This document shows positions 1 to 7,232 of a stretch of 9,864 bases of DNA, one piece after another. How positions within the stretch are numbered: position 1 is the stretch's first letter; each line of letters begins with the position of its first letter. Source of the DNA: an uncultured euryarchaeote (GTDB taxonomy: Archaea > Thermoplasmatota > Poseidoniia > Poseidoniales > Thalassarchaeaceae). The position numbers and the translations under genes are program-made. The DNA lies in assembly GCA_937876055.1 (NCBI GenBank), contig CALEIW010000183.1:1-9864 (forward strand), written 5' to 3'. The notes beneath the pieces were generated by a model. It made no database searches. It was not told where the DNA came from and saw only the letters and a program-made list of their open reading frames with translations.

Positions 1-54
1 GCCATCGAAGATGGCCGCAGCCGTAACTACTCGCAGCGGAGCATCCTCTGCCAT
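1..54 (-). CDS. N-terminal fragment of a cobalamin-binding acyl-CoA mutase (IcmF-like), cut by window edge
   Basis: Only the first 18 codons are visible. The frame starts at the ATG at 54-52 and stays open to base 1. The peptide begins MAEDAPLRVVTAAAIFDG. The stretch RVVTAAAIFDG closely resembles the start of the B12-binding domain in fused isobutyryl-CoA mutases, where (R)xVTAASLFDGHD is the usual opening and the following His is the cobalt ligand. That His would be the next residue or so, just outside the window. Family knowledge: such enzymes rearrange branched or linear acyl-CoA carbon skeletons using adenosylcobalamin. The fragment is too short to tell a fused mutase from a stand-alone small B12-binding subunit. 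The gene is divergent from the zinc-ribbon gene at 125, and the 70-bp gap must hold both promoters. Confidence 0.5.
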   Translation of the reverse strand, partial: MAEDAPLRVVTAAAIFDG

Positions 55-124
55 GTATCTGCGACACACGAACCCCAAATGAATCCGACGACAGAATATT
101 TGGCCTAAATTTCATACTTGCCGG

Positions 125-625
125 GTGAGTATTGAAGACATGGTGCACAGTCGAAGAGCGATGGCGAGTAATCAGACTGCATATGTTTGTCCTCGTGATG
201 GCTCCGATTTGGTGCCCCCTTCAGCGTCTCAAAGATCCGCATATCATCGAAATGGCATACATCACTGTGAAACCTGCTCTGGAATGTTGCTAAACGCCGA
301 TGCAGCCGCTTCTTCATTCTGCTCAGAGAAACTGCAAGAGATGCACGAGGGATTCGTTGAGGAAGGAACCCCGGACGATATCGATTGTCCATTTTGTGAT
401 TCTCAAATGAAAGTTCGAAGTTTTGCATTTCGACGATTGGATGGCAGTCTTACAGATCCGATTGAAATCGACGGCTGCCCAAGTTGTAGCTCATTTTGGT
501 TGGATGCTGATGAACTTCATCGCCTTTCTCCACCTTCTAATGGGGGCAAGGACGCCAAAGTTGAGGCAAATGCCTTGGCAGTAGTTTTGGAAATACTTCT
601 GCAACTACCGGTTGTTTTCGTATAG
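125..625 (+). CDS. Double zinc-ribbon (zf-TFIIB type) protein
   Basis: A small protein of up to 166 aa with two TFIIB-like zinc-ribbon modules. Module 1 has C22-x2-D25 in a CPRDGSDL context, then C48 and C51 (CETCSG). Module 2 has C88 and C91 (CPFC), then C118 and C121 in IDGCPSCSSFWLDADELHRL, a very good match to the family signature CpsCgGvWLDagEL. The Asp in place of the second Cys of module 1 is common in this family. The last 17 residues are strongly hydrophobic and may associate with membrane or pack on a partner. The frame given starts at GTG 125. ATG 140 and ATG 161 are also possible; ATG 161 would place the first CPRD motif near the N-terminus as in relatives. An AATATT at 95-100 lies about 27 nt before GTG 125 and would suit a leaderless start there. 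The molecular role is unknown. The stop lies 3 bp from the stop of the convergent exporter gene. Confidence 0.75.
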   Translation: MSIEDMVHSRRAMASNQTAYVCPRDGSDLVPPSASQRSAYHRNGIHHCETCSGMLLNADAAASSFCSEKLQEMHEGFVEEGTPDDIDCPFCDSQMKVRSFAFRRLDGSLTDPIEIDGCPSCSSFWLDADELHRLSPPSNGGKDAKVEANALAVVLEILLQLPVVFV

Positions 626-628
626 TAT

Positions 629-1249
629 TCACAGGTAATCCATGTACAGTATTGCGGCAAATACCCACATTAGTATGCCCATTGCAAAATCGATTTTTCG
701 AGCCTGAGCACGTAGTTTCGATACCCCATCTCCCCTTGTTAAGACCGTAGCCACGGTGACATACCATGTTCCGTCGATTGCCATTCCCAGAAGGCCCATA
801 CCAAACAGAGTTTCAGTACTGATATTTGCCTCGATGAAAGGCGCGTAAAGCGCCAACATCCAAGCGAGAATCTTTGGATTTAGTAAGGCGATTGCAAAGC
901 CTTGAACGAATCCAGTTCGATCGGATGGTCCATGATTTTCATCGGACGATGAGTGGGTTTCAGCCATTGATGCTTTCAGAAAATTATACCCTAGCCAAAG
1001 CAATAGCATAATTCCTCCCCATTTCAGAACCGTCTCGGTTGAATCGTGAACAGACAATGCGGTTGCTATACCGGCCGCAGCCAGAAATGCGTAGATTCCG
1101 AATCCGATGCCGTGACCAATTCCAGTCATCACGCCTTGTCTACGCCCTCCAACCATGGTGTTGCGCAGGACTACTGCTAGGCTGGGGCCTGGGCTCATCG
1201 CTCCGAGTACAAACACGGTCGCTAGAGCGACCCATGCCTCGGGGTTCAT
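629..1249 (-). CDS. LysE/RhtB-family amino acid exporter
   Basis: A 206-aa inner-membrane protein with about six hydrophobic segments: roughly residues 6-28, 42-64, 75-92, 113-135, 147-170 and 187-205. It carries the LysE-family landmarks: SPGPS at 19-23 in the first helix and the NPK motif at 124-126. Length and layout are typical of RhtB/LysE translocators, which export amino acids or related small metabolites by secondary transport; the substrate cannot be read from sequence. A charged, Ser/His/Asp-rich loop at about 95-111 separates the two halves. The gene starts 11 bp after the stop of the acyl-CoA synthetase gene and has a GGTGAT ribosome binding site 3 nt upstream of its ATG, so it is probably the second gene of that operon. 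No functional link between the two products is evident. Confidence 0.9.
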   Translation of the reverse strand: MNPEAWVALATVFVLGAMSPGPSLAVVLRNTMVGGRRQGVMTGIGHGIGFGIYAFLAAAGIATALSVHDSTETVLKWGGIMLLLWLGYNFLKASMAETHSSSDENHGPSDRTGFVQGFAIALLNPKILAWMLALYAPFIEANISTETLFGMGLLGMAIDGTWYVTVATVLTRGDGVSKLRAQARKIDFAMGILMWVFAAILYMDYL

Positions 1250-1252
1250 CGA

Positions 1253-1258
1253 ATCACC
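1253..1258 (-). promoter_or_regulatory. Ribosome binding site of the LysE-family gene
   Basis: The minus strand reads GGTGAT, complementary to the archaeal/bacterial 16S 3' end, ending 3 nt before the ATG at 1249. It lies in the 11-bp gap after the acyl-CoA synthetase stop and supports both the chosen start and translation from a shared mRNA. Confidence 0.6.
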
Positions 1259-1260
1259 GA

Positions 1261-3042
1261 TTATGCGTCAGCGTACATCTCTTCGATTTCGGCAGCCCAG
1301 TTCTCACGAATCTGCTTTCGACGAATCTTCAGAGTAGGTGTCAACTCACCGTGGTCAACCGACAAATCTCTTGGTAGAATTGCAAACTTCTTCAACTGTT
1401 CTGGATTGCTAAATTGTCCATTCAACTCATCCACTGCTGCCTGAATTTCAGCTCTTACTTCGTCGCTACTTGTGAATTCCTCAATGGACGAGCCTAGTTC
1501 TTCCAACATCGCTACCTGCTCTGCAGGGTCCTTTGGAATATGGTTAGGGTCCTTACCGAACTTATCTCGAATAATTGCTCCAGCATCAAGTGTGAATAGA
1601 GCGCTACAGTACTTGCGACCATCTCCAACTAGGAAGCACTGTGATACGATTGGAATCGACTTCATGGTTTCCTCAATTACCAATGGTGCGATATTCTTTC
1701 CAGCGCTTGAGACATAAATTTCCTTCATTCGTCCAGTGATGAATAGGTATCCGTCATCGTCAATCTTCCCGACGTCTCCAGTGTGAAGCCAACCATCGCT
1801 ATCGATTGTCTCTGCTGTAGCTTCTGGATTGTTGTAGTAACCCTTCATCACATGGTCTCCACGCAGTAGAATTTCACCACCCTCTCCAATAGTCATCTCG
1901 GTTCCTGGGAAGGCCTTTCCAACGGATCCAATCTTCATTGCATCTGGAGCATTGAGAGTTGCACCAGCGGTATCTTCAGTCATTCCATAGCCTTCGAAAA
2001 CCGGTATATCCAGAGAATGGAATAATCGTAGAATATCTTGGTTAATCGGTGCTGCGCCAGTAATTGCGAAGCGGCAATTTGCTAGACCAATTTTTGTCTT
2101 CAGCTTACCCTTGATTTTACCATTAATTCCAGGAATCTTGAGCAAGATTCTGAGAATTGCCTTAGCATCTAATGCGGCCTTAACATTGGAGTAAATCTTC
2201 TCGTAAATTCTTGGAACTCCGATGAATAGGTGTGGTTGTACTTCCTTAGCGTAATCGACTGCGTGGATTGGTGAATCCACAATGTGCATATGCATTGCTT
2301 GTCGAACACAATAACCGCAGTCCACTAACTGTCCGAAGACGTGAGCAAGCGGTAGCCAAGATACGTACTTCTCACCTTGTTCATATGAGAAAATTTCAGC
2401 TACTGCATCCAATTCGAATTCGAAATTGCGATGGGTCAACATAACTCCTTTCGGGTTGCCTGTTGTACCGCTTGTGTAAATCAAAGAAGCAACATCGTCG
2501 CCCTTGATTGCATCAGCTCTTTCGGTTACTACCGAATCTGCAAGCGAGTTACCCTTTGAATAGAATTCAGACCAACTCATCATCTTAGGATGGTCTGGTA
2601 TATCGACTCCATCGAAGACGATTACATGCTCTACAGAATCGAGGTTTGCCATGGCTTCGTGGAGTCGGTGGACTGGCATTTTTGATGTGTCTCCACCATC
2701 CATTGGGTTGTCTCCAACGAATACAATTCTCGATTGAGAGTTTCCAACAACCCACTCGACTTCTTCAGGCGAACAAGTGTGGTAAACACCAACAACTGCT
2801 CCTCCAGCCATTTGTCCACCTGCATAGCAGGTGTACCATTCTGCTCGATTATAGGAGTAAATCGATACATTCTCTTGTGGCTCATATCCTAGGGCGATCA
2901 ATGACTTGGCGATATTCATTGCATCAGTATTGTATTCACCCCAAGTCATGGATTCCCAGGCACCCGCGTCATTCTTCCATGAAATCGCGGGTTCGTTCTC
3001 GTATTCAGCAGCATTTTTCATCAAGTGTTGTGGGATGAACAT
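1261..3042 (-). CDS. Long-chain acyl-CoA synthetase (AMP-forming)
   Basis: A 593-aa adenylate-forming enzyme that activates a fatty acid with ATP and then transfers the acyl group to CoA. All hallmark motifs are present: the phosphate-binding loop YTSGTTGNPKGVMLTHRN (189-206), the substrate/adenine motif GYGMTEDTAGAT (351-362), the ribose-binding TGDVGKIDDDGYLFITGR (421-438), the hinge region with the gate-like KEIYVSSAGKNIAP (440-453), and the C-terminal catalytic lysine K572 in GELTPTLKIRRK. The VSSAGKNIAP form and the long C-terminal lobe resemble the bubblegum/FadD15-like long-chain group rather than acetyl-CoA synthetase. It is probably cytosolic and peripherally membrane-associated. The start at ATG 3042 gives a normal N-terminus (MFIPQHLMKN). 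It is the first gene of a probable pair with the LysE exporter. A weak TATA-like GATACAC (minus strand, about 3067-3073) lies 25-30 nt upstream of the start. Chain-length preference is not deducible. Confidence 0.93.
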   Translation of the reverse strand: MFIPQHLMKNAAEYENEPAISWKNDAGAWESMTWGEYNTDAMNIAKSLIALGYEPQENVSIYSYNRAEWYTCYAGGQMAGGAVVGVYHTCSPEEVEWVVGNSQSRIVFVGDNPMDGGDTSKMPVHRLHEAMANLDSVEHVIVFDGVDIPDHPKMMSWSEFYSKGNSLADSVVTERADAIKGDDVASLIYTSGTTGNPKGVMLTHRNFEFELDAVAEIFSYEQGEKYVSWLPLAHVFGQLVDCGYCVRQAMHMHIVDSPIHAVDYAKEVQPHLFIGVPRIYEKIYSNVKAALDAKAILRILLKIPGINGKIKGKLKTKIGLANCRFAITGAAPINQDILRLFHSLDIPVFEGYGMTEDTAGATLNAPDAMKIGSVGKAFPGTEMTIGEGGEILLRGDHVMKGYYNNPEATAETIDSDGWLHTGDVGKIDDDGYLFITGRMKEIYVSSAGKNIAPLVIEETMKSIPIVSQCFLVGDGRKYCSALFTLDAGAIIRDKFGKDPNHIPKDPAEQVAMLEELGSSIEEFTSSDEVRAEIQAAVDELNGQFSNPEQLKKFAILPRDLSVDHGELTPTLKIRRKQIRENWAAEIEEMYADA

Positions 3043-3115
3043 GGTGTATTCTATAACACTAAGAAAGTGTATCCCTTAAGGAGATTCTTACTCGCAAATT
3101 TAGAGATGATTACTG

Positions 3116-3853
3116 TCAAACATTTGGTAAAACAGCCCTAACATTGGCCCGCCAATCCGCGCCTCCGTTTCTATTTGCAAGTGGCGAAGCGGGGCTTGGA
3201 TGCCAGCATGTTGTGACTTCGATATCAGTGGATGAAAGAGCCTTTGATGCTCGCTTCTCAGAATATCTACCAACGCCGATAACTCGCTCTATTTGCATTA
3301 TTTCTACTACTTCTCGTAGGTGTTCATCACATCTTTCTAGCAAGGCCTTAGTGGTTGGCCCAGTAATCTTGTCAGGTGTGATATTAGTGGCTCTTTCTCC
3401 AGAGAATAACATCAAAGGACAATGATTCAGTAAGAAAACCGATTTGAAAATTGAATCAGCATTACCATATTCATCTGCTAGAAGGCCCCAGAGTCTGGTG
3501 CCACTGACTTCTTCCTTAGGCCAATTAAGTCCTGATACCGGCCTCTTTGGGTGAGGGTTCCTAGGCTGCTCTACCTCAAGATCTGTGATTTTCAAGAGGT
3601 CTCGTACAACACTTGTTGCAGCGAAAGGAATCCCCATCTGACCCATACCATGCGGTCCTGGATTCATACCAAGAAGCAGTGTTTTTGCTCCCCCTCCTAC
3701 CGCCGATTCTAAGTAGGCACGATGTGGATTCCAAGCATATGCCAGCGGATTGTATACCGCATCAACTGAACCTTCCTTGACCAATGAGTCAGCAAATGAT
3801 TCTACATCGTCACGAAGGGTAGAGGAGGCCCCAATCATTCGTTCGACAATCAT
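3116..3853 (-). CDS. SMUG1-type uracil-DNA glycosylase (family 3)
   Basis: A 245-aa DNA repair enzyme that removes uracil, and in known members oxidised pyrimidines such as 5-hydroxymethyluracil, leaving an abasic site. The match to animal and bacterial SMUG1 runs the whole length: NPLAYAWNPHRAYL (35-48), motif 1 LGMNPGPHGMGQMGIPF (61-77), NPHPKRPVSGL (99-109), EVSGTRLWG (115-123), NHCPL (143-147) and motif 2 HPSPASP (218-224). N64, N143 and H218 correspond by alignment to human N85, N163 and H239, the catalytic, pyrimidine-recognition and motif-2 residues. All key residues are intact, so it should be active. The start is 8 bp after the stop of the tRNA-deacylase gene and has an imperfect AGGCGAT ribosome binding site about 3 nt upstream. 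M6 is a possible alternative start. Archaea more often use family 4 or 5 enzymes, so this type is notable here. Confidence 0.92.
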   Translation of the reverse strand: MIVERMIGASSTLRDDVESFADSLVKEGSVDAVYNPLAYAWNPHRAYLESAVGGGAKTLLLGMNPGPHGMGQMGIPFAATSVVRDLLKITDLEVEQPRNPHPKRPVSGLNWPKEEVSGTRLWGLLADEYGNADSIFKSVFLLNHCPLMLFSGERATNITPDKITGPTTKALLERCDEHLREVVEIMQIERVIGVGRYSEKRASKALSSTDIEVTTCWHPSPASPLANRNGGADWRANVRAVLPNV

Positions 3854-3861
3854 TCAATCGC

Positions 3862-4371
3862 CTACTGCTTTACATCTCCAACCATAGCCCTTGAGACTTG
3901 TTGTAACTCATCCGGAGTAATTGGAAAAACCGTTTGTGCTGAACCAGCAGCACCCCACACCAAATCATATTGGAAGAGGTCTTCATCCATCAGAACAGTG
4001 CAGGGTTTTATGTGACCAAAGGGAGGTACTCCACCGGGTGCATATCCAGTTTTTTCAGAGATGTATTCGGGATTGGTCATGCTAGGTTTGTACCCTAGTA
4101 AACGCTTCAATTTCTTCTTTCGATCGACTCGATTTGCTCCGCTGGTGATTACTACAACAGCCCCATCTTCTCCAGCGAATACAATCGACTTAGCTATGTG
4201 AGCTACTTCGCAGCCTAATTGATCTGCGGCATCTTGGCTTGTCCGTGTCCCTTCTTCATAGCGTCGTGCGGCGGGCTTGTAGCCGATTTTTTCGCACTCG
4301 GCTAACCACACATCATGCCCATCCATGACTTCCCATGTGAGGCCTTTGACTTGATTATTTGCGAGTAGCAT
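3862..4371 (-). CDS. YbaK/ProX-type aminoacyl-tRNA deacylase
   Basis: A 169-aa protein of the YbaK/EbsC superfamily, whose members hydrolyse mischarged tRNAs (for example Cys-, Ala- or Ser-tRNA) in trans. Visible family features are the conserved lysine K61 in HIAKSIVF, the strand VVVITSGANRVDRKKL-like region (72-88), the diagnostic loop TGYAPGGVPPFGH (108-120), and a late GAAGSAQTVFPITPDEL region (140-156) matching the family C-terminus. The N-terminus seems about 15 residues longer than the core domain. ATG at residue 16 (MDGHDVWLAE) is an alternative start, although GGAGG at 4384-4388 lies 12 nt upstream of the start used here. It is the first gene of a pair with the SMUG1-type glycosylase. 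Which tRNA it edits cannot be stated. Confidence 0.88.
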   Translation of the reverse strand: MLLANNQVKGLTWEVMDGHDVWLAECEKIGYKPAARRYEEGTRTSQDAADQLGCEVAHIAKSIVFAGEDGAVVVITSGANRVDRKKKLKRLLGYKPSMTNPEYISEKTGYAPGGVPPFGHIKPCTVLMDEDLFQYDLVWGAAGSAQTVFPITPDELQQVSRAMVGDVKQ

Positions 4372-4434
4372 TGAAGCAGAAAGCCTCCTCTATGACCCGT
4401 TCAATTCATCAGCATAAGTCAGTCGAGTGTAGCT

Positions 4435-5880
4435 ATGGAGTGGCCACCGGGGCCGTATGAGTACGCGATGTTCGCGTTGCTGTTGATGACAATCCCCGTT
4501 CAACGCTTGCTAACTCGTGATGAGGTGCACATGCGAGTTCCATTGCGTGGACTACTCAATGAAATTAGAGATAAGGGATATTGGTGGCATATCGCGCTCT
4601 ATCTCTTGATGTTCCTGTACAAGGCAATAATTGATCATCACAATGAGCCGATGAAGGCGAGAGTTGGTGGTTATACACATTGGATTCACGCGATTGAAGG
4701 CGACTGGACTCTTTGGGTTCAGGAGACTTTCTACAGCGATTTATTGACTGACTTGCTGAGCGCTCATTATCTCTTCATGTATTTGTTTATGATTTGGTTT
4801 TCACCAATGTATTACATCCTATCTAGAGACGAAGTGATGGCCGACAAGGCCGCATTGAATTATTTCGTGATATATCTCCTCGCTGTTCCTATGTATTTGT
4901 TCTTCAACGTCGAGGTGACGAGTAGTTTCATCCCCGGTATGGAAGCCCCACTTTACCACGATGAATTCACCTTGGACTTCTTCACTACGCATGACCCAAT
5001 GGACAATGCAGTTCCAAGTTTACACATTGGTTTGCCAATTTCCTTACTTATCCTAAATCGCCTGCATTGTCGAGACTTAGGTATTGAAATCAAAGATTGG
5101 AGACATCGTGAATTCGATATTTTCGTTATGGCGAATGTAGCAATCTACTTCTTCTCGATTCAATACCTCGGAATTCACTGGATAGTTGACATAATCCCTG
5201 GAATAATTCTTGCAATCGTTTGCGCAATATTTTGTCACTCCATGCAACCTATTCTTAGGAAAACAGCATTGAAAGATTGGAAAGAATTGCTACCAGACCG
5301 CAAACAATCAATCTTCGCCGTTGTTTCTGTTTTGCTATTCAGCGGAGTTCTGATTTTCGGTGCAATAGATGGCCCGGGTGCTGATGAAGATGTACCCAAT
5401 TATCGATTAGGCGATGGTGATGTGAAACTTGACACAATTGAAGTTCACAGTCTTTCACACCCAGTGGGTGTTGAGATTCGAAATGTTGGAGAGTATCCTG
5501 TTGATGTAATGATAGTAGACCGAGACGAAGTTGTTCCTTATTCCGACAAAGGAATAATCGATTGGGACTCGATAATTGCAGATTCCACTATGGATTCTAA
5601 CTTCCGCTTATCGTCACTTGCAGAAGGTGAATTATTGAATACAGAAGTAGAGATTGATTCGTTATTTGATTCATATTTGGTACTACTTAGGGTATCCGAA
5701 TCATCCTACGGAATTGCTGAAGTCCGTGTTACAATGGAATATGTTGATGATGAATTAATTTGGAGTGCATTACTGGCCAGTTGGCCGTCTTTCATTATTT
5801 TCGGAATTGTTGTTGAAGGGTATGTTAATCGCTCAAAGCAAATTGAAAGCGATGATATTTCCGATATAGATTCCAGATAA
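4435..5880 (+). CDS. PAP2/AUR1-like membrane lipid phosphatase or phosphotransferase with extra C-terminal domain
   Basis: A 481-aa integral membrane protein. Hydrophobic segments lie near residues 8-22, 51-66, 111-130, 141-158, 196-208, 229-265, 293-311 and 443-462. The catalytic signatures of the PAP2 superfamily are DNAVPSLHIG (190-199; PSLH at 194-197) and SIQYLGIHWIVD (241-252), which keeps the spacing of SRx5Hx3D with nucleophile-type H248 and partner D252. The usual Arg after the Ser is Ile. This pattern fits the AUR1/inositol-phosphorylceramide-synthase-like branch better than classical phosphatidate phosphatases. Substrates are probably lipid phosphates or polyprenyl phosphates; this is inferred from family only. 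Residues about 312-440 form an acidic, strand-rich, non-hydrophobic domain between two membrane helices. It is probably outside the cell, with no recognised family. The 3' end overlaps the convergent gene by 48 bp. No clear promoter was identified in the 63-bp divergent gap upstream. Confidence 0.82.
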   Translation: MEWPPGPYEYAMFALLLMTIPVQRLLTRDEVHMRVPLRGLLNEIRDKGYWWHIALYLLMFLYKAIIDHHNEPMKARVGGYTHWIHAIEGDWTLWVQETFYSDLLTDLLSAHYLFMYLFMIWFSPMYYILSRDEVMADKAALNYFVIYLLAVPMYLFFNVEVTSSFIPGMEAPLYHDEFTLDFFTTHDPMDNAVPSLHIGLPISLLILNRLHCRDLGIEIKDWRHREFDIFVMANVAIYFFSIQYLGIHWIVDIIPGIILAIVCAIFCHSMQPILRKTALKDWKELLPDRKQSIFAVVSVLLFSGVLIFGAIDGPGADEDVPNYRLGDGDVKLDTIEVHSLSHPVGVEIRNVGEYPVDVMIVDRDEVVPYSDKGIIDWDSIIADSTMDSNFRLSSLAEGELLNTEVEIDSLFDSYLVLLRVSESSYGIAEVRVTMEYVDDELIWSALLASWPSFIIFGIVVEGYVNRSKQIESDDISDIDSR

Positions 5881-6273
5881 TATTCCGCTACCTATCCACA
5901 ATCCAATTCTAAATGGTGGGAAATGACTTTCCTGAACCTTTAGGGTCCGGCCAATCCAATAAAGGATAACAGGAATAAACCAGACAAAGAATAATGCAAT
6001 TGGAAAGTAAGAGATTGACATACCAATCCAGATTCCAGCTAACATCTCGATTTTCCGTTCTGTCTTAGAATCAGGTAAGGCTAGCAAACCGATTGCAAGA
6101 AGTGCGCTGAGCCCAACCGGACCCATTAGAGATGATTCATCGAATAATTCGTGGTTGATTAGATACGGAATTACGCCTGATACAAGGCCCATAGCAAATG
6201 GAATCAACCACAGACTGGTAGGTCGCCTCCCGTCCCAATACACATTCTTGCGCGACTGAAAGTCCCACATCAA
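5833..6273 (-). CDS. Small multi-pass membrane protein, unknown function
   Basis: A 146-aa protein with a short charged N-terminus (to about residue 20) and about five hydrophobic segments: 21-39, 50-67, 76-91, 92-108 and 121-143. I recognise no family motif. The membrane pattern, with short polar loops rich in charged residues (LPDSKTERK at 66-74, RTLKVQESH at 109-117), looks like a genuine protein rather than an antisense frame. No plus-strand gene covers most of the interval. Its last 15 codons overlap the end of the PAP2-like gene on the other strand. The N-terminus has two consecutive Met codons, so the true start may be one codon later. It is divergent from the dioxygenase operon across a 53-bp gap. 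Confidence 0.65.
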   Translation of the reverse strand: MMWDFQSRKNVYWDGRRPTSLWLIPFAMGLVSGVIPYLINHELFDESSLMGPVGLSALLAIGLLALPDSKTERKIEMLAGIWIGMSISYFPIALFFVWFIPVILYWIGRTLKVQESHFPPFRIGLWIGSGILSGIYIGNIIAFNLL

Positions 6274-6300
6274 GGTGCTGAATCCATGCGGAAGGTTTTC

Positions 6301-6308
6301 TTTAGATT
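6301..6308 (+). promoter_or_regulatory. TATA-like box of the dioxygenase operon
   Basis: TTTAGATT centred about 23 nt before the ATG at 6327, within a run TTTTCTTTAGATTT in the otherwise mixed 53-bp divergent gap. The spacing fits an archaeal promoter giving a leaderless or nearly leaderless mRNA; no ribosome binding site is seen before this ATG. The call rests on position and base composition only. Confidence 0.4.
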
Positions 6309-6326
6309 TCAGGACCTCATCAGTTC

Positions 6327-7232
6327 ATGGCGAAGGGCCAGATAGTCGCGGGATGCCTTGCTCCACACCCTCCACACCTAGTTTATGCGGACAACCCTCC
6401 GCAAAATGAGGCATATTCAGAGGGGGGTTGGGAAACACTTCGGTGGGGTTACCAACGCCTCGCTAGAAAATTGAAAAATATTGATTATGATGCAATTGTA
6501 ATCTTCACTCCACACTGGCAGACCTACATTGGAACTCATTTCCTAGGTCTGCCTGAATTCAAGTCGAAATCCGTTGATCCAGTATTCCCTAACTTATTTC
6601 GCTACAATTACGATTTACAAGTTGACGTGGAGCTTTCAGAAGCCATGCGAGACGCGGCTTCACAGGAAGGAATCATCACCAAGATGATGACAAACCCAGA
6701 TTTCCGAGTCGATTATGGTACGATTACCAGTTGTCATTTGCTAAATCCCGAATGGGACAAACCAATTGTGACAATATCCAGTAATCGAAATACTCACTAT
6801 TACTCTCCTGAAGTAATGATTGAGCAAGCAACTGCACTAGGTCGCGCTTGTGCAAAGGCGATTGAGGAAAGTGGCAAGCGCGTGGTACTGGTAGCAAGCC
6901 ACTCACTATCTCACCGACATTTTGTCGAAGAAGCACCATTACCTGAAGACATGAGTAAGGAGCATATCTACAATCACAGCCAATATGTTTGGGATATGAA
7001 AATCGTTGAGATGATGCGTGACGGCAAAAGCCGAGAAGTAATCGATATCATGCCAGAATTCACTGAGCAAACAATTGCTGAAACAGAAGGTGGTGGCTTG
7101 ATTTGGATGCTCGGAGCCATGGGATTCCCTGACTTCCCAGCTGAGATTTATGGTTACCAATCTGTAATCGGAACTGGAAACGTAATCGCCTGCTGGGATC
7201 CGAATGATGATACTCGTGAGTACGTTCTTTGA
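6327..7232 (+). CDS. amnB: 2-aminophenol 1,6-dioxygenase-like, catalytic beta subunit (LigB-type extradiol dioxygenase)
   Basis: A 301-aa class III extradiol ring-cleaving dioxygenase. Characterised relatives use non-haem Fe(II) and O2 to open 2-aminophenol to 2-aminomuconic 6-semialdehyde. Expected iron ligands are H14 (LAPHPPHL), H63 (TPHWQT) and E252 (IAETEGG), with acid/base H196 in HSLSHRHF. From memory these sit exactly one residue after H13, H62, E251 and H195 described for the aminophenol enzyme. Long identical-looking blocks support the specific AmnB assignment: NPPQNE (24-29), KSVDPVFPNLFRYNYDL (81-97), FRVDYGTITSCHL (126-138), PEDMSKEHIYNHSQY (206-220) and GYQSVIGTGN (276-285). It is likely cytosolic, forming a heteromer with the next gene product. 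The true substrate in this organism, which could be another o-aminophenol or catechol, is inferred. First gene of a three-gene operon. Confidence 0.85.
   Translation: MAKGQIVAGCLAPHPPHLVYADNPPQNEAYSEGGWETLRWGYQRLARKLKNIDYDAIVIFTPHWQTYIGTHFLGLPEFKSKSVDPVFPNLFRYNYDLQVDVELSEAMRDAASQEGIITKMMTNPDFRVDYGTITSCHLLNPEWDKPIVTISSNRNTHYYSPEVMIEQATALGRACAKAIEESGKRVVLVASHSLSHRHFVEEAPLPEDMSKEHIYNHSQYVWDMKIVEMMRDGKSREVIDIMPEFTEQTIAETEGGGLIWMLGAMGFPDFPAEIYGYQSVIGTGNVIACWDPNDDTREYVL

Noticed and set aside
105..428. Minus-strand open frame opposite the zinc-ribbon gene
   Set aside because: No recognisable domain, and it lies antisense to clear CxxC zinc-ribbon motifs on the plus strand.
1039..1377. Plus-strand open frames across the exporter and acyl-CoA synthetase ends
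   Set aside because: They are antisense to conserved LysE and synthetase coding regions, and their peptides are low-complexity and Arg/Ser-rich with no family signature.
2631..3038. Open frames on both strands within the 5' part of the acyl-CoA synthetase gene
   Set aside because: They sit in alternative frames of a well-supported 593-aa enzyme and show no domain of their own.
3060..3090. TAAGAA...TTCTTA arms and an internal CCTTAAGG palindrome between the SMUG1 and acyl-CoA synthetase genes, considered as operator or terminator hairpin
   Set aside because: The outer arms and inner palindrome are not concentric and the arms are only six bases, so a real structured element is not supported.
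3144..3425. Plus-strand open frame opposite the SMUG1 gene
   Set aside because: The antisense of the HPSP and NHCPL motif region explains it; the peptide has no motif.
6327..7232. Possible MEMO1-like or protocatechuate 4,5-dioxygenase (LigB) identity for the catalytic subunit
   Set aside because: The blocks around NPPQNE, KSVDPVFPNLFRY, FRVDYGTITSCHL and PEDMSKEHIYNH match the aminophenol dioxygenase beta subunit much better, and the paired alpha-like gene and AmnD-like gene agree.
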